In this document: one piece after another, positions 45,705 through 57,634 of the stretch
Numbering within the stretch: position 1 is the stretch's first letter
How the letters are laid out: every line of letters starts with the position of its first letter
From: Aricia agestis
Taxonomy: Eukaryota > Arthropoda > Insecta > Lepidoptera > Lycaenidae
Direction: 5' to 3'
Length of the DNA stretch: 64,000 nt
Assembly: GCF_905147365.1 (NCBI RefSeq)
Contig: NC_056416.1
Coordinates: forward strand, 3,864,001 to 3,928,000
Position numbers and translations under genes: made by a program
The notes under the pieces: model-generated
The model's input: the letters and a program-made list of their open reading frames with translations, nothing else
Database searches by the model: none
What the model was told of the DNA's origin: nothing

Positions 45705-48635
45705 TATTTGTGGGAAATATTTTCGACAATAGAACAAGTCAGACGCTAATAACTTTTAATATTTAAAGTAAATTAAAAACAAAGTAAAACATAATTAAGT
45801 ATTAAATAAATTGAATTCCAAACGAAAAATAAAATAAATTACAATACTGCCTGGTATAATAGGAGTAGGTAGAGCGAGTGCTAAGCTCTAAGTAAAGGTA
45901 TTTAAATATTGAGGCTAAAGTCGCTGCTAGTTTGTAAACTTCGGAATTAACATCACGATCATTTTGACGCGAAAAAATTCTTCTCATTGAAGGATACGCC
46001 AAAAATAGTCCCAGTAATGCGGCCAACGACGTACACAGGAAAATTCACGACGCATTCACAATTTTGCGGCCATGAGACAGGGGTGGGACAATAAATGTAA
46101 TGATGTCAAAGCGAGAGGGCTGGCACGCGCGCGCCACAAGCCTCCTTTAGGATGTAGACTCGATAGCACGCATGGAAGCCGCATAAATATTGTCGCTCGT
46201 AAATTGGTAGAGAAAAGTCGCTACTTAAATATTGGACTAAAGAGAATAATGTATGATAAAATAAAAATTGCAACGAGTTAAATATTTAAAACAGCTTGAA
46301 TTGCATTATAAGATGAATATTTTTTGCGGCATGAGTGACATGACTCAACAAAGATTGTATCATCTGGATTAAACTAACAAACTAATTTAGTTCGATGAGA
46401 TGAGTCAATTATGGAATATTTAGTGTACATTTTAATTTACATAATTTAGGTAATTGTGGTAAAATTTTTGATAATAATTCGGAACGTAATGTTTTCAGTA
46501 ATGGCGATTTAGCATTAGCAAAAAATGAATCATAGACATATCAGACGAGAGAGTGGTGACTGCAGGTGAGTCTCGAAGCCATTGAAGCGACAAATCACCC
46601 GCCGCAGTCGCGGATACCTCGCGTGCTCTAGCCCCAAACAGCTCACTACATTTTTATTGCGAATGCAACCCTCCCGCCACGCGGTGAGACCACTCGACTG
46701 GAAATATAATCACTATGCGGTATATTGTTTTGTATAATCAGTCGGTTGCGGAAAAGCTAGTCCAGCCGGTTTTTTATGTAAAATCTGTTCAATCAGCTCT
46801 TATTTTTGCTGTACCATACTCATGAAACAAGGATGAAAACCGCTCATTATTGAATTCAATGAATGAATATAGCAAGCTGTATTTTATTACAAAATTGAGG
46901 CAGCGTAATGAATGTTAAGTTTGCGCATGATAATCACATTAAAAGGGTCGTAGATGAAGTCATCTATCTCATTCATATTATAATTTGTTTTTTGGATCGG
47001 CGCTGACACCTCCAATACGAACATTAGCTTCCAAAATGATCAGTTAGTGCGACAAAGGACTATTATGTTCATAACGGGATTGGGGTGTGAAAGCCCCTTC
47101 CGATAGCGCGGTCGATTACTCCCCTAACTTGTGAAGGTCAACCGATGAATGCAGAAACAAAGCCAAAAGTGTATTCTAAATGTTATTGTTCAGGTGCTAA
47201 ATAGTCGATCGATTTGCATTACGTCTGGGCATTGGTATGGTGAAGAGTGTTGCTGGCTGTTAGCAATGCAAATGTAGACCGCCCCTCGCCCGCGTTCGAC
47301 ATGTCATGTGGAGCGAGACTTGGTCACTTTCATATGCAGGCCCAGAAGTATACAACGGCAGGCGTTCGCAGCTAAGTTTATGTCCTTTATTCAATACAAT
47401 GTTAGAAAGTTATAGTTAGGGGAGAGTACGACAGACTCGAAAGAGGAGTTGCAACTTTGTAGTTCCCTGGAAAGATTTATTATTTCTCTATAGATGAGAA
47501 GATAAAAAATAAAATATGTTGTAGGTTAAGAATAATAAAGTTTAGGACGATATTAGAGTGAAATGTTTGAATACTCTAAGGAACTACACAAATTAAGGAC
47601 AGCAGGAAACCAGTCAGACTGTTCTAGAGAGCTGACAATGACCACTAACCTTGTGGTGACCAATAATAATGGTACACAGTCACAAGCGACAAAACCAATT
47701 AAATTCAGGTGTTTCAATTATGCATAGTGTTGAAAACGCGTACAATACATTCGTCACAAATCACAATATTTTAAGCACCAACAATAACGTTAAGCAACCT
47801 GGAAATTCCTATTTGTCACCAAAAAGCAACGAGAATAATAACGTTATTATAAAGCTTTCTGTCTCGCTTCTTGTGACTAAACTTCTCTGAATTGAATTAG
47901 GCTCGGAGCGAATGAATGATGCTGTTTCATGAATTGAGTTAGCTGATCATCACTTTGCAATCTAAATGTAAATTTTTCATAGTCATAATCTAATACGATC
48001 ATTAACATAATATATAGAGTATAAAGATATAACTTTAAAACATATAAAATATTTTGTAATAAACCAATTTCGGAAACAATGCAATGCAGGAATCAAATAG
48101 TATGATTTCACCTGCATGCGAAAGCGCAACAATTATTCGGTAACGCAATGGTTTGTAATAGATATTCTAATAATTCCTAAAGTTTTGCATATTATATCGA
48201 AATACCTCTTGACTAACTACTTGAACGTTGAATAATCTTTAGTAGAAGTCCAACATCAGTGAATTCTCAGTTCTGATGTATTCGTTAAATTATTTCTATT
48301 TTTACGTTGGTATAATTCTCAATTGCAGGATATCAAATTATCGTACTATCTACCCAATTTGATGAATTTTTGAACCAGCCAGCACAAAATTAGATTAGAC
48401 CGGAAAGGAGGTAGAGGATTGTTTATGCACCTCACAGTTTCTGTAGAGCAAGTGCAATGGCGCCCAGTGGGTCGATTATACACTTGACCCGCTAAAGCCT
48501 CACATCTGATCTTGAGAATTTTCTCGCCAAATGGCAAACTTGACATCTTAACTCCACACTTGGGAGTCAACATCTAAGATTAGCTTTGCAGACGACAAAG
48601 GTTTTAAAATTAGATGCTTTTCATGACCGTGCCAT
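45705..48635. other. Unassigned non-coding stretch
   Basis: No gene is recognised. A GC-richer segment at 46,550-46,690 and another at 47,210-47,340 stand out from the AT-rich background and might be regulatory. No open frame there is convincing. Confidence 0.35.
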
Positions 48636-48642
48636 TATTTTT

Positions 48643-48698
48643 CATAACATATTTTATATAACATATTTTATATAACATATTTTATATAACATATTTTT
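48643..48698. repeat. AT-rich minisatellite, 14-bp unit, four copies
   Basis: The unit ATAACATATTTTAT is repeated about four times in direct tandem, with the last copy running into a T tract. Confidence 0.85.
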
Positions 48699-49440
48699 TT
48701 CTCTGACATCAGATTTATTATACTTACCCAAGTTCTTATCAATTAGACCAGTAAAAAATATTGAACTTGTCAGGAGATTAATACCTATTACAGCAAAGTT
48801 CTCTACTTTTGCACCCCGTGAATAGCTAGACTAGTGTTTATTTGTGAAGATTATGTACCGTATGCTGTTATGGTACCTCAGTTGAGGTGACCCAAATGCA
48901 TGCGCAATTTTCAGCAGAGGCATGAATTTGCATAGTCATCTTAGGCCGCGATAACGTCAGGTAGATTTGAAAACCTGCAACACTCTTGGCCTAAGTACTA
49001 CTTATGTAAGATAATTACAGTTACTACACACTGACCCATTTAAAGGATATAAAATAACAGCATCCGGAATTAAATTAAGAAATTTTAAAAAAACCCCGCC
49101 AAAACAACTTTAAAAAGTAATGAAATAATATTTACTGCCTTTAAGTTCAAATAATTCCTAACTTGTGTAAAGTAATATTTTACTCGTAGTCCATAATTGT
49201 TGTCACGGTGTGTCGGGGGACCGCCAAGTAAACTACAACCTATAACCGCCAAGTCGCTGATTACCTATCTCGATTCAGATCGCTGTGAATTTGTCCTTAA
49301 ACTTGTTAAGTGAAATTAAACATCTACATTGGCGGGGGTTTTTTTTTAATTTCTTAATTTAATTTTATTTCATACTTTTTAAACTTGTGTTGGTTATAGT
49401 GCAGAATAATTCCTATCAACAGAATCATATTCTCATGATT
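48699..49440. other. Unassigned non-coding stretch
   Basis: AT-rich sequence with no gene or repeat boundary recognised. Confidence 0.35.
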
Positions 49441-49473
49441 ACCATCTATCAATGTCCTTTTCGATGAGGCCGT

Positions 49474-49962
49474 TAAAATGAGCCCAAACATAAAACCTCC
49501 ACTTTGGGTTCATACGAAGCTCGGTTCCAGAATCCAGGTGATGCTGCAGCAGCAGCATGTAACTATTTACTGTTTATACTTTATCTACTTCTTACTGGTT
49601 GTCACAATTAAAATGAACCCAAACACGAAACCTCTGCTCTTAGTTGGCGAGGAGTTGGATATCCTATTGATTACCAGGTGATGCTGCAGCACCAGGTCAA
49701 CTTTCCATTATTATGTGTATACGTATATTGTATATTCACAAATATCACGAACTAGAATGAAATATAAAACCCATCAAACGACTACAAGTTGCTAACGGCC
49801 TTTCATGAACCAGATAAACCCTGATTGTCCAGGACTGAGCAGGCTGATGATGATGAATTATAGCTAAGAACAATCTCGATCATGTCAGCTTTCAAACAAA
49901 AAAAATTAGATCAAAATCGGTCCACCCGTTTGGATGCTACGATGCCACGGACAGATACACAC

Positions 49963-49996
<34 letters not shown>

Positions 49997-50030
49997 CCCT
50001 CTTTTTTGTCGGGGGTTAAAAAGGAACGTA
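49474..50030. repeat. Composite of transposon remnants
   Basis: Two related blocks (49,474-49,560 and 49,610-49,700) share AAAATGARCCCAAACA and the CAGGTGATGCTGCAGCA word, so they form an imperfect direct duplication. A LINE-like tail ending in CAGGCTGATGATGATGAAT follows at 49,835-49,860. A second family then occupies 49,870-50,025, with ATCGGTCCACCCGTTTGGAT, ATGCCACGGACAGA and a (CAGA)n run. That last block recurs at 61,860-61,965. Confidence 0.55.
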
Positions 50031-50485
50031 CGATTAATAATCCGTTTTCGATCGTTTTGTGCATAGCATAGCTCTACTTATTCCATTATGTATAAACATA
50101 GCAGAGGCTAGAGAAAAACATTAAAGCCATACTATAATAGAAAAAGCCTGCATCCACCTGGCAGAGATCCAAAACATCAGATGAAACCGCATCTCATTTG
50201 TAGTGAAATCCAATTTCATTTATCAAACTATTTACTTTCGAGGTATTCGCTAACGGCACTTATTAATAAACATAATATTGATAAATTATTTATTGTTTCA
50301 ATAAATTTCAATTATAAGTAATTCTGATGTTTATTTGCTGAAACTTGTAGTAGGTAACCAGTTTTGTTTTAGGAGTATTCCTAATCAGAGTATAAATTAC
50401 AAGCTTGTAAACAGAGATGAGAATTGGGTAAATTTCATTTAACACCCAAAAGTTTCAAACGTACGTATACCTACATTTAAATAAT

Positions 50486-50961
50486 CGGCCAAGTACGAGT
50501 TGGACTCGCGCACGAAGGGTTCCGTACCATTATAGAGCAAAATTGGTAAAAAATGTGGTTTTTTGTATGGGAGCCACCCTTAATTATTTATTTTATTTAA
50601 ATTGTATTATTAATTATTAAAGTACAAATAATTAAGAATATTGTGAGTATTTCAAGTGCGAACCTGCTACCATTATTGATTACGAGCAAAAAAGGCCAAA
50701 AAAATCACGTTTGTTGTATGGGAGCCCCCCTTTAATTTTTATTTTATTTTTAGTATTTGTTGTTATAGCGGCAACAGGTATACACAACCTGTGAAAATTT
50801 CAGAAGTCTAGCTATAGCGGTTCTTGAGATACAGCCTGGAGACAGACAGACAGACGGACAGGACAGACGGACAGACAGACGAACAGACAGACGGACAGAC
50901 TGACATCGAAGTCTTAGTAATAGGGTCCCGTTTTTACCCTTTGGGTACGGAACCCTAAAAA
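50486..50961 (-). repeat. Dispersed repeat, copy 2 (inverted relative to copy 1)
   Basis: The left end CGGCCAAGTACGAGTTGGAC and the right end TACGGAACCCTAAAAA are the reverse complements of the ends of 20,081-20,846. The inside differs: a GTATGGGAGCC block is repeated twice, with AT-rich spacers, and a (GACAGACG)n microsatellite lies at 50,842-50,902. Shared ends with variable interiors indicate a non-autonomous family. Confidence 0.65.
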
Positions 50962-51022
50962 GTCGTATCACCGGAGCAACAATAAACTTTACTCAATGAA
51001 ACGTTGAGAAAGCGATACAATC

Positions 51023-51232
51023 TTAAAATAGTCGTGTTTTGTCAGCGCTTGTGACCGGCTGATTACTGATACAGTCAGCAATGTCAAGGCCTCCACGCAC
51101 GAGACACGCTGCCAAATAGACCACAGGGACATCCTGATGCTTGCGAATTTTAGCAACATCTTGCGCGTTGAGTTTTTGTAATTTGGCACCGTTACAAAAA
51201 GGCTGAGAACAACAACACTTAGTTCTACCGCT
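51023..51232 (-). other. Unidentified protein-like open frame
   Basis: A 69-codon frame with no ATG is open between in-frame stops. It has a Cys-rich start (KCCCSQPFCNGAKLQ), then a soluble helical-looking part (VAKIRKHQDVPVVYLAACL, then RGGLDIADCISN), ending at TAA 51023-51025. An alternative frame over the same DNA starts with ATG (50989-51255) but translates to hydrophobic, less protein-like sequence. It could be an exon, the end of a decayed transposon protein, or chance. It lies between a dispersed repeat and a SINE. Confidence 0.3.
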
Positions 51233-51527
51233 TTAATGGTGGACTGGTAGAACAAAACACTTTAAAAAGGGCATATCGATCATGATCATAGTCTGCCCTT
51301 TTACCCTTTAATTGACCTGGACCTAAAGCCGCTCCTAAAATATTTTATACACGACCCCCGCGGGCTAAATTATATTAGGCGTGGATATCAAACGGACCAA
51401 TTTTATTTTGGCCTAAAATCGCACTGGCTATTTATAATTGGTGCGAAGTGAAAATCAATACTCGACAGAGTACATTCAGTATCTAGATTATAGGCTCGCT
51501 AAAACGAAAATGCTTTATTACACTTGA

Positions 51528-51891
51528 ATGAGATTAAGTCTTATAGAGCACGGCTCTTTACTCGGAGGTCGTGGGTTCGATTCCCGCGTAGGAAACATGT
51601 TATTTCCAAGTTTGGTTAGGACAATGCAGGCTGATCACCTGATTGTCTAACAAGTAAGATGATCCATGCGTCGGATGGGCATGTAAAAAGTCGGTCCTGC
51701 GCCTGATCTCTCGCCGGTCGTGTCGGTCTTCCGTCCCACTGGGTTATGAGATTTAAGGAATAGAGAGTGCTCTTGTGTACTGCGCACACACTCGGGCACT
51801 ATAAAATTACTCCTGCGTAGCTGGCCTGGTTTCAATGAAACCGGCCACCGTCACCGAAACCGGTGTGGGAGCTATTATTATGAGATTAGTC
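51528..51891 (+). mobile_element. tRNA-derived SINE, 5'-truncated copy
   Basis: The body 51541-51879 closely matches the SINE at 19,023-19,377 but lacks its first ~19 bases, including the A box. The B box (51574-51584) remains. Flanks ATGAGATTAAGTC (51528-51540) and ATGAGATTAGTC (51880-51891) are the target duplication with a one-base indel. Without the A box it is unlikely to be transcribed from its own promoter. Confidence 0.88.
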
Positions 51892-52084
51892 TATAGCAGT
51901 ACGATGTGTAGTTACGTCAATTCAATTGTACTCCGGCTTTATTTGCTCATTTATACCACTTGTCTGGATGAGCTATATTCCTATTAAGATAGAGATCCGA
52001 CGCAACAGAATCTTTGACGATCATAATATTATCATTGTGCTCCTTCATCCTTGTTATCTATGACAAGTTTCATCATCTTCGTCA

Positions 52085-52138
52085 CGCAATACATGCCTTA
52101 TATCATATTTTGATACATGCCTTATATCATATTTTGCA
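52085..52138. repeat. Tandem duplication, 25-bp unit
   Basis: ATACATGCCTTATATCATAT followed by TTTG occurs twice in direct tandem. Confidence 0.85.
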
Positions 52139-52318
52139 TAATGCAGATAATACTTTCACGTACGTTATTTACAATTGGAATATTTAACACCTTCTTATGC
52201 CCTTCTTTATTCAGAATTTCAATTTTAATTGAAACGTTGTGCAGTACTTTCAAGTGTTATATAATTTCACTAGTAAGTAATTGCTCCTGCAGTTACGTAT
52301 TATCCTTTTTTATCTGAA

Positions 52319-52546
52319 TCAATTACTCGATGGAACACCTGTTTGCCCCCTCGTGACGGAAGCCAGGGTATCAATCTCGGCATCAATCTTGCTTTTTATG
52401 GCATCAACGACGGCGAAAACATCGCCGGTAAATTTGTCGGTAATGGAAACCATAATTCCCTTATATTTATCACCCGTCAGTGCAATATAATGGCTATCGT
52501 GCTGTTTTGACTCTCCAAAGACACATCTTGCACATCTCTTGGTATT
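52319..52546 (-). other. Unidentified protein-like open frame, possible exon
   Basis: A 75-codon frame between in-frame stops ends at TGA 52319-52321. Its translation is strikingly protein-like: HYIALTGDKYKGIMVSITDK, then FTGDVFAVVDAIKSKIDAEI, then DTLASVTRGQTGVPSSN. Many codons end in C or G, unlike the AT-rich flanks, which suggests real coding history. The only ATG is internal (the M of GIMVS). I do not recognise the family. It may be the last exon of a gene, a processed fragment, or sequence acquired from elsewhere. It shares strand and neighbourhood with 51,023-51,232. Confidence 0.4.
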
Positions 52547-53818
52547 TTAAACAATTTAAAACCTAAATTAAACCTTTATTGTGCACACTTTGGACATTTA
52601 TTCCAAAAGGGTTTTGGTCACACATCCCATAAAAATGAGAATTACTATACCCATTATTATAATTTTATGCTTACGATAAACTCGAGACGTTCTTTATATG
52701 GCTTTGTTCCTTACGCTGGCGCTGCATTGTGTATTGTTGTAATGTGATTTAACACGTTTACCGCAGAAATGATGTCAATGGATGATGCTTGTGGCTTTAG
52801 AATTATGGTTTTGATTTTATAGGAATCGTATTTATGCCTTAATTTAATCCAAGGTCACATAGAGAGTAGGGGCACAGGGAACAAGTAGGGACACAGGGAA
52901 CAAGTAGGGTTCTCGACCTCCGTTGTTTAACCTCGCGACTTTCCAGATAAATATTTTTCTTTTTTTTCCAAATTAATTAATGCATAATATTATATTGACT
53001 TTGAAATAGTGACAAATTGTAAGATAAGGTTGGACTTTTGCATGAGATGCAAACACATCTTGTTTAAGCGTCTGTATTCTTTCCATTCCTCTCTGTATTG
53101 CTTCATACGACTCATACGAGCGCGTATTTAGCATGATTGATGATAAAGTAATAATTATAGAGCAGGGAAAGGAACCGAATGAGAATCTCTCGCTGAAGAT
53201 TAACAATTAATTTTAAAAACTCATTTACACACTCAACGGCAAACCTAGGAACAAGTGATCAGCCATCGGCCGGAAACAGATCTAGGTATTGTTAATCGAC
53301 CTGGGCATTGTGTAAAACCTAGGGTACATTAATTAGTCGTCGATGGTTGTAAATCTATGGCACTCTGACGTTATCTAAAACCAGGACAATGTTATCAGGG
53401 ATCGTCAACAGGACTTTTGGCTGCAACACCGTTTTGTTAACCGTTCACTGTTTTAGGCCGTTGACCGTAACAGTAATTATAATGGATTGTGTGTAAGTTG
53501 TAACATGAACATTGAACAGTGAAAAAACAGACTGACAAGGCTGTCTTTAGACAGATAAGCTTGCTACACTAACTTGTTAAAATAACTTTATTTCGTATTC
53601 GTATTTTTATTTCCGGTAATCTTTGAGTTAAAATAATGCCATATCTTTAATAAAATATACGAATGAAGAGAGCACTTTAACAATTTGATTTTAGCAAAAA
53701 AAGACTGGCGCACTTGCCTTTGTTTAGTTTCTGAAAGCTAGTAAAGGGTCTATCAAATTTTTACGTCAAACAGAAAGTAAAAATTTCGTGTATCAATGAA
53801 TTTTGTAGAATAAATTGC
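52547..53818. other. Unassigned non-coding stretch
   Basis: No gene is recognised. A small direct repeat, AGTAGGGRCACAGGGAACA in about 2.3 copies, lies at 52,865-52,912. Confidence 0.35.
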
Positions 53819-54436
53819 TCATCTATACTTATAAAATTACATGTCCTGACTGACTGACTGACTGATTCATCATCGCTGAGCAAAAACTGTAAAAGTTACA
53901 GTCACGAAATTTGGTGAGTAGGGTTGTTTTATTAAGTAGACACCCACTAAGGAAGGAATTCTGAAAATTTTACCCCGAAGGGGGTGAAATAAGGGTTGAA
54001 AGTTTTAATGAAAGTCCGTCATTTCTTAAGTTAGAAACATGAAAGTTTATTTTTGGACTGCTGATTAAAAATGAATGGATAGATATTTAGGCGTTTTTAG
54101 AAATTCTACCCCCAAGGGGGTGAAATTGGAGTTGAAAGTTTGAATGAAAGTCCGTCATTTCTTGAGTTAGAAACATGAAACTTTTTTTTTGTGCTACTGA
54201 TTAAAAATGAATGGATACGTATTTCAGTGTTTCTGGTAATTCTACCCCCAAGGGTGAAATTGGGGTAGAAAGTTTCAATGAAAGTCCGTCATTTTTTGAG
54301 TTAGAAACTTCCTTACCCTTTGTATTGCTCCGTTTTTACCCTTTGTATAAGGAACCACAAAAACAAAAAGGAGAAAACTATCCATCTTTGTTATTATACT
54401 ATGTTAACGCGGATGAAGTCGCGGGCAACAGCTAGT
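53819..54436 (+). mobile_element. Non-autonomous Helitron with internal tandem repeats
   Basis: The left end resembles TCATCTATACTTATAAAAT. The right end is GCGGATGAAGTCGCGGGCAA and then CTAGT (54432-54436), the Helitron CTRR terminus behind a weak hairpin. A (GACT)n run lies at 53,848-53,866. From about 53,966 a ~137-bp unit starting ATTYTACCCCSAAGGGGGTG is repeated 2.7 times. There is no open frame for a Rep/helicase. Confidence 0.7.
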
Positions 54437-55184
54437 TTGCATATAAAATTCATGAAGGTAAATTAAACATTTTTAATTATTATAGTTGACGTTTATTAAT
54501 AATAATAATTAATTACAGTTATGTAGTAATATATCTCATGTCATGAGTAATGGATAAAATATATAAGGATAGTCCTGTTGATAGGTTTATTATAATAAAT
54601 AATGGTGCAGGGTAGGTATTTACTACTTATATTTTTCAATAGAATTATTATTTAATTTAAAATCATTGCTCCACATAACATAATAAACATTTCAAAGTAT
54701 TAATCATTGCCCTTTATTGGGCCAACGAGAAATGGTAATAGGTTTTGGTTATAAATGATATTAGAAATAAACTACAAGTGCCAGCTCAACCAAATTCCAA
54801 TCCTACGCCGCGGTAATAGAATTTAATTTCCAAAGGTAACCCTTATAACATATTCCCATCACCCCTATTTGCATTCTTCTGTTTGATCTGCTAAAACATA
54901 ATCCTATGAACCCTTGTCCATTCGGGTGTGAATTTGAAATACGTCGAAGGTCCTACACAAACCACAACCCTTTGTAATGCCTTTATAGCTATCTGTGCTG
55001 TCCATGAAGCTATAAGTGCTGTCACATTGGCATTTCAGAGAAAGGGTTCCAGCTTTTTTGTGTTGTGATCAATTGATGCGTAAAATTAATATTGTTTGAA
55101 ACTCGCTATACTTCAATAAACACAAATAAGCAAAAAGGTTTGCGAGATACCATCTCTATCAGTGATGGAATTTCCGTCCGCAAT
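54437..55184. other. Unassigned non-coding stretch
   Basis: No gene is assigned. A minus-strand frame near 54,885-55,050 is open for ~47 codons and looks moderately protein-like, but has no start, motif or clear splice sites. Confidence 0.3.
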
Positions 55185-55324
55185 AATGTAACCGATTTGA
55201 AGAAAGTGGCTGCAGGAAGCGGATGGATGAGGGCTGCCCAAGATAGGGGTGGTTGGCGCTCACCCGAGACCTACGTTCAGCAGTGGACGGCAATAGCCTG
55301 ATGATGATGATGAATGTAACCAAT
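55185..55324 (+). mobile_element. 5'-truncated RTE-like LINE tail with target duplication
   Basis: The fragment 55197-55312 encodes the last ~34 residues of a LINE ORF2 (AAGSGWMRAAQDRGGWRSPE, then TYVQQWTAIA). It stops in TGA, which is itself the first unit of the (TGA)4 tail. AATGTAACCGAT (55185-55196) and AATGTAACCAAT (55313-55324) are the target duplication with one mismatch. The short 3' end and simple-repeat tail suit the RTE clade. Confidence 0.75.
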
Positions 55325-55707
55325 GCACAGAAACATGTTTCTTTTATTGAAATTATTTTTTTTAAAGAAAATGAGAGAGAAAGGCCAACTATTACTATAA
55401 CGTAAAACAAGGCGTAACTCACGTAAGTATATCAATCAGCTCGTTATGCCAAGAACCCTTTAGATCTAACGCAAACAATTTCTTAGAAAGCAACTATAAG
55501 GACCCCTGTAAGAAAACCAGTGCATGGCAGTTTTCATGCAGCAGATACAGCAAATTGTTCGACAATCGAAAAAAAATATCGCAAATATGTGGCAGCTCTA
55601 AAATGTAACAGCGTCTCAATCCATCAGACGATAATAAACAATGACTTGTTTACATGGAACTATTAAAAGGCTTCATCAAGACGCTCTTAGAGTGCGGTTG
55701 GTGCAGT

Positions 55708-55766
55708 GTAACAAAACACTTTAGTTCCTTTTTCGCAAAGAAAAAGGAACTAAAGTTTTTTGTAAC
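55708..55766. repeat. Hairpin, 27-bp arms, 5-base loop
   Basis: Arms 55708-55734 and 55740-55766 are inverted copies with two mismatches; the inner 17 bp (ACTTTAGTTCCTTTTTC) are perfect. The loop is GCAAA. Ends read GTAACAAAA. It may be a very small foldback element. Confidence 0.7.
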
Positions 55767-56232
55767 ATTATGGTTTTGTTCTCAATGTAACAAGGGAACA
55801 ATGTTTTAATTTAAACACTTTCTTAGAAGAAAGTTTTTAGAAAGGACGAAGATTTCTTTTGAATTTTATGAACAACTTAAATCTCTCTGAATTATAAACA
55901 CCTTAAATAGTCTGCAGTCACGAGTTCACGACTTTCAGAATCTTTCAATGTCGTGACGGGCACAGCTTGGCTTTTATTTGGCAAGTTCTGTACAAAAGGT
56001 TTTGTATCTAAGCAAATATTATTTTTTAATAACAAAAAGCCTCTAGAATAGTTTGCTTACAGTTATCTGCTTCAATATCATCTATATTAAAAGAGGTAGT
56101 TGATAAAATACGATATAGTGGCACTGACAGGGCAGCCGGCAGGCATCGCTGAATGCCTGAACCCAATGTTCTCTTCAAGTACAGGCTTACTCTCCTTAAT
56201 TTTAAGACCTTGTCGAATTTGTGCCTAGATTA

Positions 56233-56363
56233 TGCCATGATTACACCTACCGAGTATAGTGGCGAGACAGTGCCCTCGGTCCATCACTCGGTATGTTTTA
56301 TATTAACTTGCTCGGCCGAAGGCACAGTTTCACCACTACTACTCGGTAGGTGTAATCAAGGCA
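56233..56363. mobile_element. Small foldback MITE (131 bp)
   Basis: The ends TGCCATGATTACACC (56233-56247) and GGTGTAATCAAGGCA (56349-56363) are inverted copies. The symmetry continues inward for ~45 bases (CTACCGAGTA...TAGTGG) with a small indel and a few mismatches. No clear target duplication was found, and it has no coding capacity. Confidence 0.6.
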
Positions 56364-57113
56364 AAAGTTAAAGAATAACAAACAATATTTTGCATGAAAT
56401 TACCACTTTTTCTTGGATGGCGGCCCTAGGTCTTAGGGGTGGGAGTAGTGAAAACAGAATCGGAGCCACTCGCCACTTCCGACGCAATTACACAACACCG
56501 CGGCCTGACCGCAGTGCAGCCGCAGCCTCGTTACCATTGTTAGACTGGAGACTTTTTTCGCAATTTATTATATTCGCTACGCTAATGATGACTTTTGACG
56601 TTCAAGGAATTATGGAATGACTAACAAGAAAACGCGTACTAAGACTGATGATTCCTAGTACTAGTACTATGATTCCTTAAGTTGATGATAATCGTCAACG
56701 ACGACCATGTCATAATATTTCTTCCACGAAAGACTTTTGTCCAGCAAAAGAATATCAAAGTCCAAGGAATTGCTAAGGACAGTAACGAATCCACGCACTC
56801 CTTGAAGGCAGAAATGCAGTGCATTATTTGCCATTCACAGATATTTTAATTTAACTTTCGTACGTTTTAGATGACTCATGAGGTTAATTATTAAATATTA
56901 ATAGTAAAAAATATAGTAAAAAAAAAAATTAATACATTTAAAACGCCTAAATTTATAAAATAGTATCGAAGGTGCGAAGTGCGAACGCGACGGTATGGCT
57001 CAAGGCATGCAGCCCGCGCGCGGCAGACGCGTTAAGATTTTCGTGTCCGTACACAGTTCGTCAACGCACACAAACATGAATATTTGTACTGAAAGTCCTG
57101 CGGCAGAGCCCAG
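56364..57113. other. Unassigned non-coding stretch
   Basis: No gene is recognised. A 55-codon plus-strand frame from 56,994 (MAQGMQPARGRRVKIFVSV) runs into the MITE at 57,114, so its end is transposon sequence. A GC-rich patch around 56,980-57,060 may be regulatory. Confidence 0.3.
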
Positions 57114-57474
57114 CAGTGTTGCCAACTATAGGGATTTCCCACTTTTAGTAGGAAAAAAATAAATATACAGTAAGTATTTTAGGGAGTAAAAATATTTAGG
57201 GATATTCTTGGGCGTAAAATTTTTGAAGCAAAAATGTATATTTATTTCGTTTTTAGTACTATTTTTATATAAAAATGACGCCATGAGTGACGTTTTCGCC
57301 GCGACCACAACAATTTCGGTCGGCTGAAGAAGTATTTTCAGCATTTTGATCTCTTAGTGGAAAGCACCCCAAGTGATAAATTATATTTGAATTCTAGTTG
57401 GGGAGTTCTGATTGAAATTCAGTGGGTTTTCAAGTTGCTTTAGGGGGAAATTTTTTGAAGAGTTGGCATCACTG
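57114..57474. mobile_element. MITE with CAGTGTTGCCAACT ends (hAT-like)
   Basis: CAGTGTTGCCAACT at the left and AGTTGGCATCACTG at the right are 14-bp terminal inverted repeats with one mismatch. The 361-bp body is AT-rich and non-coding. Ends of the CAGNGNTGCCA type are seen in hAT elements. The flanking eight bases (GAGCCCAG and GAGGTGCG) are not a clean duplication, so the class is tentative. Confidence 0.6.
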
Positions 57475-57634
57475 GAGGTGCGGCCGACGCGCGGTTTGGC
57501 CGGCGCCGGCGCGCGGCGCTCGGGAGTTATCGGATAATGTTCGTTGCCTATAATCCGATTAAAAATAATAGACGGAAATCTAATTAATTAATTACGTATG
57601 CACATTATGCATTCTTGTTTGGTAGGATTATACG

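Noticed and set aside
48643..48698. CRISPR-like short repeats
   Set aside because: Direct head-to-tail 14-bp units without spacers in eukaryotic DNA; a minisatellite.
54885..55050. Minus-strand frame reading NANVTALIASWTAQIAIKA
   Set aside because: About 47 codons with no start, uncertain splice sites and no family; left unassigned.
56680..56825. Minus-strand open run with VVVDDYHQLKE
   Set aside because: Short, without a start or recognised family; likely chance.
56994..57161. 55-codon plus-strand frame starting MAQGMQPARG
   Set aside because: Its second half lies in a MITE, so the frame is a composite and not a gene.
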